Shown: piece after piece, positions 26,134-34,318 of the stretch
Layout of the letters: each line of letters begins with the position of its first letter
Position numbering within the stretch: position 1 is the first letter of the stretch
Assembly (NCBI GenBank): GCA_947631685.1
Contig: CANRMI010000001.1
Coordinates: 124,001 to 188,000 of the forward strand
Direction of reading: 5' to 3'
DNA from: an uncultured Lachnospiraceae bacterium
GTDB taxonomy: Bacteria > Bacillota > Clostridia > Lachnospirales > Lachnospiraceae
Length of the DNA: 64,000 nt
The notes under the pieces: model-generated
Told to the model about the DNA's origin: nothing
Databases searched by the model: none
Seen by the model: the letters and a program-made list of their open reading frames with translations, nothing else
Position numbers and translations under genes: made by a program

Positions 26134-26397
26134 ATGATTGTACGGGAGGATATTTTGTCCCTGGAATTTTTAAAGAAGAGCGAATATACGGGGAGCAGCG
26201 GTTCCATACGCTATCGTTTGGAGGCCATCGAGGCGGAAGGCGCAAAGAGGCTGCGGGCGATTGTCTGGCCGGAGCCTTTCAGCTTTGCGGCTACCCCTGA
26301 GGACAAGAAGCTTTCTGAGGAATTTCCTTTTTCGGAGGAAGGGATAGCGGAGGCGGTGGAGTGGATGAATGCCGGTCAGACGGCTGGGAAAAAATAA
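26134..26397 (+). CDS. Small conserved-looking hypothetical protein
   Basis: An 87-residue protein I do not recognise. ATG 26134 has a good TAAGGAG site about 9 bases upstream; a TTG at 26101 would lie ahead of it. It is a mixed alpha/beta sequence without membrane segments or cysteines, with a WPEPFSFAATPEDKK stretch in the middle and an acidic C-terminal half. It lies 49 bases after sigE and ends 10 bases from the convergent sigG stop, so it is probably co-transcribed with sigE and may be sporulation-linked. Confidence 0.6.
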   Translation: MIVREDILSLEFLKKSEYTGSSGSIRYRLEAIEAEGAKRLRAIVWPEPFSFAATPEDKKLSEEFPFSEEGIAEAVEWMNAGQTAGKK

Positions 26398-26407
26398 AAG
26401 GCCGGGC

Positions 26408-27187
26408 CTAAGCCGTGAGATAGCTGCGCATGGTCTTTAAGGCATTTTTTTCCAGCCTGGAGACCTGTGCCTGGGAAATCCCGATGGACTCCGCCACCTC
26501 CATCTGCGTCTTGCCCTCAAAGAAACGCAGGGAAATGATCTCATATTCCCTGGGGTTCAACCGCTTCATGGCCTCGCTCAAGGAGAGATGCTCTACCCAG
26601 GTTTCTTCTTTATTTTTCTTGTCGCTGATCTGGTCCATGACGTAGAGGGTGTCCCCGCCGTCCGTGAAGATCGGCTCGTAGAGGCTCATGGGATTCTGGA
26701 TGGCGTCCAGCGCATAAGTAATGTCTTCTTTGGAGATGCCGATCTCGGAGGCCACCTCTTCTATGGTGGGCTCCTTTAAATTTTTCTTGGTAAGGGCTTC
26801 CTTGGCGTAAATGGCCTTGTAGGCCGTATCCTTTAGTGAACGGGACACCCGGATGGAATTGTTGTCCCGTAAGAAGCGCCGTATTTCGCCAATGATCATA
26901 GGAACCGCGTAGGTTGAGAATTTTACGTTTAAAGAAGTGTCAAAATTGTCAATGGCTTTGATCAAGCCGATACATCCTATCTGGAACAGGTCGTCCACAT
27001 TTTCGCTGCTGGAAGCAAATCTCTTGATAACGCTCAGTACCAGGCGCAGATTGCCTTCGATATACCGGGTTCTGGCTTCCATGTCCCCTTCGGTGATACG
27101 GGCAAATAGTGCCTCCTTTTCTTCGGTCTTTAAAAGAGGGAGTTTGGATGTGTTTACCCCACAGATCTCAACCTTGCTTTGTGCCAT
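26408..27187 (-). CDS. sigG: Sporulation sigma factor G (late forespore)
   Basis: A 259-residue sigma factor. The N-terminus KVEICGVNTSKLPLL is the sigma-G signature, where the anti-sigma factor SpoIIAB/CsfB-contacting region lies. Region 2 shows GNLRLVLSVIKRF and IGCIGLIKAIDNFD; region 3 SRSLKDTAYKA; region 4 TQMEVAESIGISQAQVSRLEK. ATG at 27187 is preferred (GGAGG 8 bases upstream); a TTG two codons earlier is too close to that site. It is convergent with sigE here rather than following it, and has a sigma-G-type promoter upstream. Confidence 0.96.
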   Translation of the reverse strand: MAQSKVEICGVNTSKLPLLKTEEKEALFARITEGDMEARTRYIEGNLRLVLSVIKRFASSSENVDDLFQIGCIGLIKAIDNFDTSLNVKFSTYAVPMIIGEIRRFLRDNNSIRVSRSLKDTAYKAIYAKEALTKKNLKEPTIEEVASEIGISKEDITYALDAIQNPMSLYEPIFTDGGDTLYVMDQISDKKNKEETWVEHLSLSEAMKRLNPREYEIISLRFFEGKTQMEVAESIGISQAQVSRLEKNALKTMRSYLTA

Positions 27188-27254
27188 TTTCAATGCCTCC
27201 GTTTTTATTTGTTTTTTATCTGCGGGTATTTTTTTGTTCTGTGGTAATCGCTAA

Positions 27255-27284
27255 TAGTATGAACTCAGGGAGCCGGTTTTATGC
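27255..27284 (-). promoter_or_regulatory. Sigma-G/F-type promoter of sigG
   Basis: Read on the minus strand: GCATA (27284-27280), an 18-bp spacer, then CATACTA (27261-27255). This matches the sigma-G consensus GHATR-N18-CATNHTA. A start near 27248 would leave a leader of about 60 bases and fits positive autoregulation in the forespore. Confidence 0.7.
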
Positions 27285-27384
27285 AGGGGAAGCAGAAATT
27301 GCGGACAGGATATTTTTGGGAAAAGGGGCTTTGGAACCTTTCCGAAAAAGGCGCATAAATTATAAGCAGGAAAGGGGGCGGATC

Positions 27385-27621
27385 ATGCTTTTTTCAGAGT
27401 TTAAATGCAAAGAAGTCATCAATCTAAGAAACTGCAAACAGCTTGGCAGAGTCGGGGATTTGGAGTTTGACGAATGCAGCGGCTGTATCCACAAGATCTA
27501 TGTGCCCAGGGGGAGCAAATGGGAGAATTTCTTCAAATGCCAGGAAGATTACTGCATTCCTTTCAGGGATATCAAGCAGATCGGACCGGATATTATCCTG
27601 GTGGACATCTGTGAGGACTGA
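27385..27621 (+). CDS. YlmC/YmxH-family sporulation protein (PRC-barrel)
   Basis: A 78-residue protein with the family pattern FKCKEVINLRNCKQLGRVGDLEFD followed by a short charged turn and IKQIGPDIILVDI. The fold is a PRC-barrel-like beta domain; members are found mainly in spore formers and their exact role is unknown. ATG 27385 follows AAAGGGGG. It stands alone between the divergent sigG and the nrdR promoter. Confidence 0.82.
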   Translation: MLFSEFKCKEVINLRNCKQLGRVGDLEFDECSGCIHKIYVPRGSKWENFFKCQEDYCIPFRDIKQIGPDIILVDICED

Positions 27622-27663
27622 CGCGTATATTGTGCGGGGCTTGCGCGCGAAACATGTTGAAAG

Positions 27664-27692
27664 TTGACATAAAAACAAAATTATTCTATAAT
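27664..27692 (+). promoter_or_regulatory. Consensus sigma-A promoter of nrdR
   Basis: TTGACA (27664-27669), 17 bp, TATAAT (27687-27692): a perfect consensus, 54 bases before the nrdR start. Confidence 0.88.
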
Positions 27693-27746
27693 ATATGAGT
27701 AAAAGATTGCATATGCCGGTGTCTGGCATAGAAAAGAGGATGGATT

Positions 27747-28202
27747 ATGAAGTGTCCGTTTTGTGGCCATGAAAATACCAGAGTGATCGACTCCAGACCT
27801 GCGGAGGACAACAATTCCATACGCCGCAGGCGTATCTGTGACGAATGTGACAAGCGGTTTACCACCTATGAAAAGATAGAGACCATTCCTCTGATCATCA
27901 TCAAAAAGGACAACAACAGGGAGACCTATGACAGGTCGAAAATTGAAGCGGGAGTTTTGCGGGCCTGCCATAAGAGGCCGGTGAGCGCCAGCCAGATCAC
28001 CCAGATGATCGACGAGGTGGAAACGGAAGTATTCAGCCTGGAGGACAAGGAAATTCCCAGCCAGGTGATCGGAGAGCTGGTCATGAACAAATTAAAGGAC
28101 CTGGATGCGGTAGCCTATGTGCGCTTTGCTTCCGTGTACAGGGAGTTTAAAGACATCAACACCTTTATGGAAGAATTAAAAAGCGTTTTAAAAGAAAAAT
28201 AA
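27747..28202 (+). CDS. nrdR: Transcriptional repressor NrdR
   Basis: A 151-residue repressor of ribonucleotide reductase genes. The zinc ribbon has paired cysteines (MKCPFC and CDEC), followed by RFTTYEKIE and an ATP-cone domain (LIIIKKDNNRETYDRSKIEAG) that senses dATP/ATP. Length and start are standard. No ribonucleotide reductase gene lies in this window, so its targets are elsewhere. Confidence 0.96.
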   Translation: MKCPFCGHENTRVIDSRPAEDNNSIRRRRICDECDKRFTTYEKIETIPLIIIKKDNNRETYDRSKIEAGVLRACHKRPVSASQITQMIDEVETEVFSLEDKEIPSQVIGELVMNKLKDLDAVAYVRFASVYREFKDINTFMEELKSVLKEK

Positions 28203-28258
28203 GGTGAAGATTTTTCGGAAAGGTGCCGATACATACAGTGAATGAAGGAGGTGATAGA

Positions 28259-28660
28259 ATGGGAATCGGCCAAATACCTGATTACGGCAGTCTGTTTCAA
28301 AGTTACCGGATACCGGAGATCCCGGTGGCGGACTACCGGCGTCTGAGCCAAAGTAAAGAGCCCGCGGCAGAAAATGAGCAGATAGGCAGTTCCCAGAATA
28401 TCACGCCTGTTGTAGAAAAGGCGGTGCCTGAGCGGCCCGGCGCCGCGGATGTAGATGTAAAGGAAATTTCCCTTTCCTTTAACCGGGGTGAGGACTATGG
28501 TTACATAGGCAGGGACAGCGACAGGGCGGCGTTGGATATGGAAAGAGCCATATCGGACATGAAGAAAGACCGCATCCTGCAGCAGTACCAGTATTTTGTA
28601 GGAGGGGTGAAGAACCTGCAGAACATAGGGGATGACGGAAGCGTTGTGATAAAATTTTAA
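28259..28660 (+). CDS. Hypothetical protein, possible family-restricted
   Basis: A 133-residue hydrophilic protein that I cannot assign. ATG 28259 has a near-perfect AAGGAGGTGATAGA ribosome site. The first half is Pro/Gln/Glu-rich and probably disordered. The second half has FNRGEDYGYIGRDSDRAALDMERAISDMKKD, then QYQYFVGGVKNL and a terminal GSVVIKF, suggesting a short folded helix-rich module. There are no membrane segments or cysteines. It follows nrdR and ends at a strong terminator. Confidence 0.65.
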   Translation: MGIGQIPDYGSLFQSYRIPEIPVADYRRLSQSKEPAAENEQIGSSQNITPVVEKAVPERPGAADVDVKEISLSFNRGEDYGYIGRDSDRAALDMERAISDMKKDRILQQYQYFVGGVKNLQNIGDDGSVVIKF

Positions 28661-28677
28661 ATAATGAGCGGACAGGG

Positions 28678-28707
28678 CAGCATGTGTTTGACACATGCTG
28701 TTTTTTT
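28678..28707 (+). terminator. Intrinsic terminator
   Basis: A perfect 10-bp stem (28678-28687 with 28691-28700), three-base loop, then seven Ts. It closes the nrdR transcript before yqeG. Confidence 0.93.
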
Positions 28708-28728
28708 GTGTAGGATGTAAAGGGACGT

Positions 28729-29298
28729 ATGGATGCAGGCAGGTATGTTGGAATGAAGAATGTATTGGAAAGATTTTATCCCGACCATGAGGCCGGTTCG
28801 GCTTATGACATCGATTATGAAGCACTGCGCGGGCAGGGCTTTAAGGGAATTATTTTTGATATAGACAATACGCTGGTGCCCCACGGCGCGCCTGCGGACG
28901 AAAGGGCAAAGGCGCTTTTTGGAAGGTTAAAAGGCTTAGGCTTTGCTTCGGCGCTGCTTTCCAACAATAAGGAGCCCAGAGTCAGGAGCTTTGCCGAAGA
29001 CGCGGGAGCCGGCTGTTATATTTACAAGGCGGGCAAGCCGGGCCGGGCCGGTTATGAGAGAGCCATGGAAAAAATGAAAACGGAACCGGAGACCACTCTT
29101 TTTGTGGGAGATCAGCTCTTTACGGACGTCTGGGGAGCCAAAAGGGCGGGGCTGCTTACCTGGCTGGTGAAGCCCATCCATCCCAAAGAAGAGATTCAGA
29201 TCGTGTTAAAGCGCTATTTGGAGAAGATCGTATTGTACTTTTATCACCGACAGAAGGAAAGGAGGGAGAGCTGCAATGGAAATCAACGGAAAGACTGA
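28729..29298 (+). CDS. yqeG: YqeG-family HAD phosphatase
   Basis: A 189-residue HAD-superfamily hydrolase, subclass IIIA. Motif I is IIFDIDNTLVPHG with the nucleophile Asp near residue 44. Motif II is the Ser in ALLSNNKE, and motifs III/IV are KAGKPG and FVGDQLFTDVWGAKRAG. The C-terminus is basic and Tyr-rich. YqeG proteins are related to phosphatidylglycerophosphate phosphatases; the substrate here is not shown. It overlaps aroE by 23 bases. The start ATG 28729 follows AAAGGGACGT; an in-frame ATG at 28753 is possible. Confidence 0.87.
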   Translation: MDAGRYVGMKNVLERFYPDHEAGSAYDIDYEALRGQGFKGIIFDIDNTLVPHGAPADERAKALFGRLKGLGFASALLSNNKEPRVRSFAEDAGAGCYIYKAGKPGRAGYERAMEKMKTEPETTLFVGDQLFTDVWGAKRAGLLTWLVKPIHPKEEIQIVLKRYLEKIVLYFYHRQKERRESCNGNQRKD

Positions 29299-30133
29299 AG
29301 TCTGCGGCCTGATCGGAAATCCCGTGGAGCACACTCTTTCTCCCGTGATCCACAATACGCTGGCAGAGCTTATGGGCATCAATATGGTCTATCTGCCCTT
29401 TCCTGTTTCCTCAGAGCATCTGCAGGAGGCGGTTAAAGGGGCGGAAGCGCTGCATATCAAGGGGTTGAACGTCACGGTTCCCTATAAGGAAAAGGTGTTG
29501 CCCTGGCTGGTAGAAGTGGATGAAGCGGCCCGCGTGATAGGGGCGGTCAACACGCTGGAAGCGGCAGCGGGGGGTTACAAGGGCTATAATACGGATATGC
29601 CGGGACTTTACCGCGCCATGATAAGCGATGACGTCAGGGTGGACGGCGCTGAGGCACTGATACTGGGAGCCGGAGGCGTGGCGAGGGCCGCGGCTTTCAT
29701 GCTCGCTGACAAGGCCGGGAAGATCACCATATTGAACCGTACACCGGAAAAAGCCTGGGCGATCGCGAAGGAGGTCAACCGCTATGCCGGCAGGCAGGTG
29801 GCGGAAGCGCTGGAAGCAGAACGTTATAGGGAACTTTCGGGAAAGGATTATCTCGTTATACAGGCCACTAATCTGGGCATGTATCCCGATACGGAGAGGG
29901 CGCTGATCGAGGACCAGGATTTTTACCGGAAAGTCCGGGTGGGGTATGAGCTGATATACAATCCTTTCCGCACCCGCTTTATGCAGATGGTGGAAGCGGC
30001 GGGAGGAAGAGCCTTTAACGGTCTGAAACTGCTGCTGTATCAGGGGATCATCGCTTTTGAGATCTGGAATCATTGTGAAGTGACAAAGGAGCAGGCGGAT
30101 TTGGTCTATGGGAGGCTGGTGGAAAAGCTATGA
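29276..30133 (+). CDS. aroE: Shikimate dehydrogenase
   Basis: A 285-residue NADPH-dependent enzyme converting 3-dehydroshikimate to shikimate. The substrate site begins GLIGNPVEHTLSPVIHN; catalytic Lys lies in GLNVTVPYKEKV near residue 67, and NT in IGAVNTL. The nucleotide site is LGAGGVARAAA near 127, followed by NRTPEKA, and the end carries G-LKLLLYQG. The ribosome site GGAGGGAGAG lies inside yqeG. It forms an aromatic-precursor operon with aroK and aroQ. Confidence 0.96.
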   Translation: MEINGKTEVCGLIGNPVEHTLSPVIHNTLAELMGINMVYLPFPVSSEHLQEAVKGAEALHIKGLNVTVPYKEKVLPWLVEVDEAARVIGAVNTLEAAAGGYKGYNTDMPGLYRAMISDDVRVDGAEALILGAGGVARAAAFMLADKAGKITILNRTPEKAWAIAKEVNRYAGRQVAEALEAERYRELSGKDYLVIQATNLGMYPDTERALIEDQDFYRKVRVGYELIYNPFRTRFMQMVEAAGGRAFNGLKLLLYQGIIAFEIWNHCEVTKEQADLVYGRLVEKL

Positions 30134-30666
30134 ACAATATCATATTGATCGGATTTATGGGCAGCGGAAAGTCCACTACGGGGATCCGGCTTTCCTATAG
30201 GCTGCGCAGGGCTGTGGAGGATACGGATAAGCTCATTGAAAAGAAAGCCGGCAGAAGCATCTCCGATATTTTTAAGGAGGATGGGGAGCCCTGCTTCCGG
30301 CGCATGGAAACGGAATGCCTGCGGGAACTGCTGCAATCTAAGGAAGAAAGGATTTTGGCTACCGGGGGCGGACTTCCTATGGAAAAGGAAAATCAGGCGC
30401 TTTTAAAGCAGTTAGGCTGCGTGGTCTATCTGCGGATAACACCCAAGAGCGTCTATGAGCGGTTGAAAGACGATCAGGAAAGGCCGCTGCTGCAATGCGA
30501 AGAGCCTTTGGCGAAGATCCGCTCCCTTATGGAGCAGCGCACCCTTGTTTATGAAGAGGCCGCCGACATAACGGTGGATGTGGACGGCAAAGACATGGAA
30601 GAGATCACCGCCGAAATCATACAGAAGTTAAAGGAGAGCGGAAAAATTGAAAATATTGGTGATTAA
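30130..30666 (+). CDS. aroK: Shikimate kinase
   Basis: A 178-residue P-loop kinase phosphorylating shikimate. The Walker A is GFMGSGKSTTG near residue 8, then VEDTDKLIEKKAG with the substrate Asp, the GEPCFRRMETE segment, and TGGGLP near 78. The RPLL lid is at about 118. Its start overlaps the aroE stop by 4 bases (ATGA) and its end overlaps the aroQ start, so the three aro genes are translationally chained. Confidence 0.95.
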   Translation: MNNIILIGFMGSGKSTTGIRLSYRLRRAVEDTDKLIEKKAGRSISDIFKEDGEPCFRRMETECLRELLQSKEERILATGGGLPMEKENQALLKQLGCVVYLRITPKSVYERLKDDQERPLLQCEEPLAKIRSLMEQRTLVYEEAADITVDVDGKDMEEITAEIIQKLKESGKIENIGD

Positions 30667-31093
30667 CGGTCCTAATCTGAATTTTCTGGGCATCAGGGAG
30701 AAGCAGGTATACGGCACCCAAAACTATGACGACCTGCTGCGGATGATCGCAGAGAAGGGCGCGGAAACAGGCAGCGTTGTGGAGGTGTTCCAGAGCAATC
30801 ATGAGGGAGCCATTATTGACAGGATCCAGGATGCGTACTATGACGGAACGGAAGGGATCGTCATCAATCCCGGCGCCTATACCCATTACAGCTATGCCAT
30901 ACATGACGCGTTGGCCAGCGTGAGCATGCCCAAGGTGGAGATCCATATTTCGGACATTACGGCCAGGGAGGAGTTCAGAAAAGTTTCCGTGACCAGGCCT
31001 GCCTGTGACGATCAGATCTACGGCAAAGGGCTGGAAGGATACCTGCTCGCCATTGACCGGGTAATAGAATTGAAAAAAAGAGTTGAAAAATAG
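30647..31093 (+). CDS. aroQ: 3-dehydroquinate dehydratase, type II
   Basis: A 148-residue dodecameric type II dehydroquinase (AroQ). It has INGPNLNFLGIRE at the N-terminus with the catalytic Tyr nearby (QVYGTQNYDDL), FQSNHEGAIIDRI near residue 45, INPGAYTHYSYAI near 76, and VEIHISDITAREEFR near 100. It starts with TTG 30647, behind AAGGAG inside aroK. Together with aroE and aroK it covers three consecutive shikimate-pathway steps. Confidence 0.95.
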   Translation: MKILVINGPNLNFLGIREKQVYGTQNYDDLLRMIAEKGAETGSVVEVFQSNHEGAIIDRIQDAYYDGTEGIVINPGAYTHYSYAIHDALASVSMPKVEIHISDITAREEFRKVSVTRPACDDQIYGKGLEGYLLAIDRVIELKKRVEK

Positions 31094-31154
31094 GACATCT
31101 TAGTATAAACTAAAATAGGAATTAAAACGTGACAATTTTAGGAGGAACATTTTT

Positions 31155-31712
31155 ATGATTTCTGCAGGTGATTTCAGAAATGGTATGACGATTGAATTAG
31201 ATAATAATATTTACCAGATCATTGAGTTCCAGCATGTAAAACCCGGCAAGGGCGCTGCATTTGTAAGGACCAAGCTGAAAAATATTAAAAACGGCGGCGT
31301 GGTAGAGAAGACTTTCAGACCTACCGAGAAATGCCCCCAGGCACGTATTGACAGAAAGGATATGCAGTATTTATATTCCGACGGCGATCTGTATCATTTC
31401 ATGGACGTGGAGACCTATGAGCAGATAGCGTTGAACAGCGACGCGATCGGAGACGCTCTGAAGTTTGTGAAGGAAAATGAAATGTGCAAGGTCTGCTCCC
31501 ACAACGGCAGCGTGTTTGCGGTAGAGCCCCCTCTGTTTGTAGAGTTGGAGATCACCGATACCGAGCCCGGCTTCAAGGGAGACACCGCGACAGGAGCCAA
31601 TAAGCCCGCTACCGTGGAAACCGGTGCGCTGGTTTATGTGCCTCTGTTTGTCAACCAAGGTGACAAGATCAAGATCGACACCAGAACGGGAGAATACTTA
31701 TCCAGAGTATAA
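31155..31712 (+). CDS. efp: Elongation factor P
   Basis: A 185-residue translation factor that rescues ribosomes stalled at polyproline. The KOW-like domain I carries [19 protein letters not shown] with the loop Lys that some bacteria modify; OB domains follow ([20 protein letters not shown]). The C-terminus [19 protein letters not shown] is canonical. The start follows TTAGGAGGAAC. No modification gene is adjacent. A terminator follows. Confidence 0.97.
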   Translation: MISAGDFRNGMTIELDNNIYQIIEFQHVKPGKGAAFVRTKLKNIKNGGVVEKTFRPTEKCPQARIDRKDMQYLYSDGDLYHFMDVETYEQIALNSDAIGDALKFVKENEMCKVCSHNGSVFAVEPPLFVELEITDTEPGFKGDTATGANKPATVETGALVYVPLFVNQGDKIKIDTRTGEYLSRV

Positions 31713-31741
31713 CAGTTTCTGTCAACAGCATAAAAGCCTTT

Positions 31742-31772
31742 AAGACAATAGAAATTTTTCTATTGTCTTTTT
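31742..31772 (+). terminator. Terminator after efp
   Basis: AAGACAATAGAAA (31742-31754) pairs with the reverse arm at 31757-31769, followed by Ts. The A-rich upstream flank makes it potentially bidirectional. Confidence 0.85.
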
Positions 31773-31818
31773 ATTTTCAGAAATGACAGATAATATGATA
31801 ACAAAGAAAGGAAAAATT

Positions 31819-32739
31819 ATGGATTTCAAAGAATTTGTGGAAAATGTGATAAAAAACGTAACGGTCAGCCTTGGCAGCGAGGTAAAGGTAGAAGTCAGGC
31901 AGGTGACGAAAAACAATGGAGTCAGGCTGCACGGACTGATCTTCTCCCAGGAGAACGCAAGTGTTTCTCCCACGGTTTATCTGGATGGCTTTTACACGGA
32001 ATATACCCGGGGAAAGTCCATGGGAGACATTGTATATGAAATTGTGGCCATCTATGAGAACAACAAGGTGGCCGTAGACATTGATATGGATTTCTTTTTG
32101 GATTATCAGGCGGTGCGGGGAAGGATCTTCCTGAAGGTGGTCCACTATGAAAAAAACAGGGAGATGTTAAAAGATGTACCCTTTAGGCGTTTCCTGGACC
32201 TGGCCGTGACCTGTTATTACGGATATATGAACGACTTTTTGGGAAAGGGCGCCATTCAGATAGAGATTGCCCATCTGGACAAATGGGGAATTTCCGAAGA
32301 GGAACTGTTTGAAACGGCCCGGCGCAATACCATGGAAAAACTGGGAACGGAGATCATGGGAATGAATGAGATCCTGACGGAGATCCTGGCGGAAAAAGCC
32401 GGCGCGGCGGACGAGCGGGAAGTGGAGCTCATGCTGAAAAATATGGAGACGGAAGTGCCCATGTATGTTATGACATTGAGAGGCAGGTATTTCGGCGCGG
32501 CCTGCATCTGTTACAAAGAAGTGCTGCAGGCATTCGGAGAGCGCTGCCGCAAAAATTTCTACATTCTGCCCAGCTCGGTCCATGAGCTGATCCTGGTGCC
32601 GGACAGCGGTAGGGAAGAGCCTGAGGAGCTGCAAAGGATGGTCAGGGAAGTCAACGCCGGCCATGTGGCGCCGGAGGAGAGACTCTCCGACCAGGTCTAT
32701 TATTTTAACTGCTCGGAGAACAGTCTGCGCATGATCTGA
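31819..32739 (+). CDS. DUF5688-like protein of unknown function
   Basis: A 306-residue soluble protein resembling the DUF5688 proteins seen in Lachnospiraceae (recognised from memory). It begins MDFKEFVENVIKNV, has GVRLHGLIF and SPTVYLDGFYTEYTRGKSM near residues 40-65, and a C-terminal half with FYILPSSVHELILVP. No catalytic motif is evident. ATG 31819 follows AAAGGAAAA; an ATG at 31783 would lie in the efp terminator tail. Such proteins sometimes occur in several copies per genome; their role is unknown. Confidence 0.7.
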   Translation: MDFKEFVENVIKNVTVSLGSEVKVEVRQVTKNNGVRLHGLIFSQENASVSPTVYLDGFYTEYTRGKSMGDIVYEIVAIYENNKVAVDIDMDFFLDYQAVRGRIFLKVVHYEKNREMLKDVPFRRFLDLAVTCYYGYMNDFLGKGAIQIEIAHLDKWGISEEELFETARRNTMEKLGTEIMGMNEILTEILAEKAGAADEREVELMLKNMETEVPMYVMTLRGRYFGAACICYKEVLQAFGERCRKNFYILPSSVHELILVPDSGREEPEELQRMVREVNAGHVAPEERLSDQVYYFNCSENSLRMI

Positions 32740-32781
32740 CATTCTTAATAAATTTTACCAAAAAAATAAGCAAAAGAATAC

Positions 32782-32810
32782 TGGACAGAACGGACCTTTT
32801 ATGATATGAT
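32782..32810 (+). promoter_or_regulatory. Promoter of the tRNA-Arg gene
   Basis: TGGACA (32782-32787), 17 bp, TATGAT (32805-32810). Transcription would start near 32817, inside the left arm of the inverted repeat that brackets the tRNA. Confidence 0.7.
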
Positions 32811-32811
32811 A

Positions 32812-32930
32812 GTCAGAGTGATGTAACAAATTTGTAATATTTGCAGCCGTAGTCTAATGGATAGAACGAAGGCCTCCGACGCCTTTAATGCAGGTTCGAT
32901 TCCTGTCGGCTGCATTTACATCACTCTGAC
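32812..32930. repeat. Perfect 15-bp inverted repeat bracketing tRNA-Arg
   Basis: GTCAGAGTGATGTAA (32812-32826) and its exact reverse complement (32916-32930) flank the tRNA at distances of 16 and 1 bases. In the precursor RNA the leader and trailer could pair into a stem below the acceptor stem. Confidence 0.85.
32843..32914 (+). tRNA. tRNA-Arg (anticodon CCG)
   Basis: The sequence folds as a tRNA. The acceptor arms are GCAGCCG (32843-32849) and CGGCTGC (32907-32913) with discriminator A. The anticodon stem AAGGC/GCCTT encloses loop CTCCGAC, so the anticodon is CCG, reading CGG. The T-arm is GCAGG-TTCGATT-CCTGT. The 3' CCA is not encoded. It has its own promoter and a terminator downstream. 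Confidence 0.93.
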
Positions 32931-32935
32931 AACAG

Positions 32936-32970
32936 GTCTGGGGGTGTGTTTGAGCAGCTCAGACTTTTTT
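32936..32970 (+). terminator. Terminator after tRNA-Arg
   Basis: GTCTGGG (32936-32942) pairs with CTCAGAC (32958-32964) with one G-U, followed by six Ts. Confidence 0.8.
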
Positions 32971-32992
32971 ATTCTAAAGGAAAGGTGACAGC

Positions 32993-34225
32993 GTGAAAAA
33001 GATAATCAAAGATAAAGCGTTGCAAGTAGTTGATTTCGTATTGAAGCACAGCAGACTGATATTTCCTGTGATCCTGATTGCTGCGGTAGCTGTTACGGTG
33101 ACCATAGCGTTAGAGGCAAAAGCAGATAAAATAGATACCACGGAAACGCAGGAGAGCGGCCAGGATTCTCTTTCGGAGGGAGATGTACCGGCACAGCTGG
33201 TTGTACCGGACACCGCGTTGGAATTGAATGCTTATCCGGAAGTCAATGCCCTGATAAACGCCTATTTTCAGGCCATGGCGGCGGGAGACGCGGACGCGGT
33301 CGCGGCCATTCAGAGCAGTGTGGACGATATGGAGCGTATCCGGATCACGGAGCTGGGCAAATACATTGAGAGCTACCCGCTGATAGATGTGTATACCAAA
33401 CCGGGACCGGAGGAAAATTCCTATGTGGTTATTGCCTACAATAAGACCATCATGTCCTATTACCCGGAGGATGAGATTCCCGGATACGCCAGTTTCTATG
33501 TGTGCGCCAGGGAAGACGGCTCCCTCTACATCAATCAGGAAGATGTGAGTGAGGAAGTGTCCGAATATATCCGCAAGGTGGTACTGCAGGATGATGTGGT
33601 GGAGCTTTGCAACCGTATTGAGGTGGAATACAAGGAGCTCTGCATCGAAAAGCCGGAGCTGTTCAACTATATTACCCAGGTGGAGCAGGAGTTAAAGACT
33701 GCCGCCGGCGTCTTGCTGGCGCAGCAGATCAGCGAGGAAGAGGGTACCGGCAGCGAGTCCGGTTCCGACGCGGCAGTGGATGAGAACGGAGGCGGGGAGA
33801 GCGTACCCGCAGAGCCGGAGGCGGCGGGGCCGATCTACGCGACTACCACTACTACGGTGAATGTAAGAAGCTCTGACAGCGAAACAGCGGACAAGATCAA
33901 TAAGCTGCCTGCCAATACTAAAGTAGAAGTGCTGGAGCAGAAGGTCAACGGCTGGAGCCGGATTCTCTATGACAATGCGGAGGGCTACATCAAATCCGAA
34001 TATCTGAGCATTGTGGAAAGCGCGAAAGGGGTGGAGACCATCGGTACCGTAACCGCGACGGCCAATGTGAATGTGCGCGCGGCTGCCAGCGAAACCGCTG
34101 AGAAGCTGGGTGTAGCAGTAGGCGGAGAGACACTGGATCTGATAGCGCTGGAGGGTGACTGGTGTAAAGTCGTTTACAATGGACAGATCGGATATGTAAA
34201 GGCGGAATTTGTATCCCAGAATTAA
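32993..34225 (+). CDS. Membrane-anchored protein with two SH3-type repeats
   Basis: A 410-residue protein. A short basic tail is followed by one hydrophobic segment (about residues 22-40), so it is probably anchored with its bulk outside the cell. A helical, acidic central domain precedes a low-complexity linker (GSESGSDAAVDENGGGE). Two bacterial SH3 repeats close the protein: TTTTVNVRSSDSETADKINKL and TANVNVRAAASETAEKLG, each with the NVR core. Such repeats usually bind peptidoglycan. No hydrolase domain is visible, so a binding or scaffolding role is more likely. GTG 32993 follows AAAGGTGACAGC. Confidence 0.85.
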   Translation: MKKIIKDKALQVVDFVLKHSRLIFPVILIAAVAVTVTIALEAKADKIDTTETQESGQDSLSEGDVPAQLVVPDTALELNAYPEVNALINAYFQAMAAGDADAVAAIQSSVDDMERIRITELGKYIESYPLIDVYTKPGPEENSYVVIAYNKTIMSYYPEDEIPGYASFYVCAREDGSLYINQEDVSEEVSEYIRKVVLQDDVVELCNRIEVEYKELCIEKPELFNYITQVEQELKTAAGVLLAQQISEEEGTGSESGSDAAVDENGGGESVPAEPEAAGPIYATTTTTVNVRSSDSETADKINKLPANTKVEVLEQKVNGWSRILYDNAEGYIKSEYLSIVESAKGVETIGTVTATANVNVRAAASETAEKLGVAVGGETLDLIALEGDWCKVVYNGQIGYVKAEFVSQN

Positions 34226-34318
34226 AGAAATATCCGTGCGTGATGGCATAAATTTCTTAAAAGGGGCCATACTGTAAGAGGATGCTGCTAAGAGCATTCC
34301 GGATCGGGGAGAAACAGT

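Noticed and set aside
34226..34318. Riboswitch before the 143-residue protein
   Set aside because: AAGAAAT/ATTTCTT arms can pair, but there is no terminator or conserved aptamer-like core that I can recognise.
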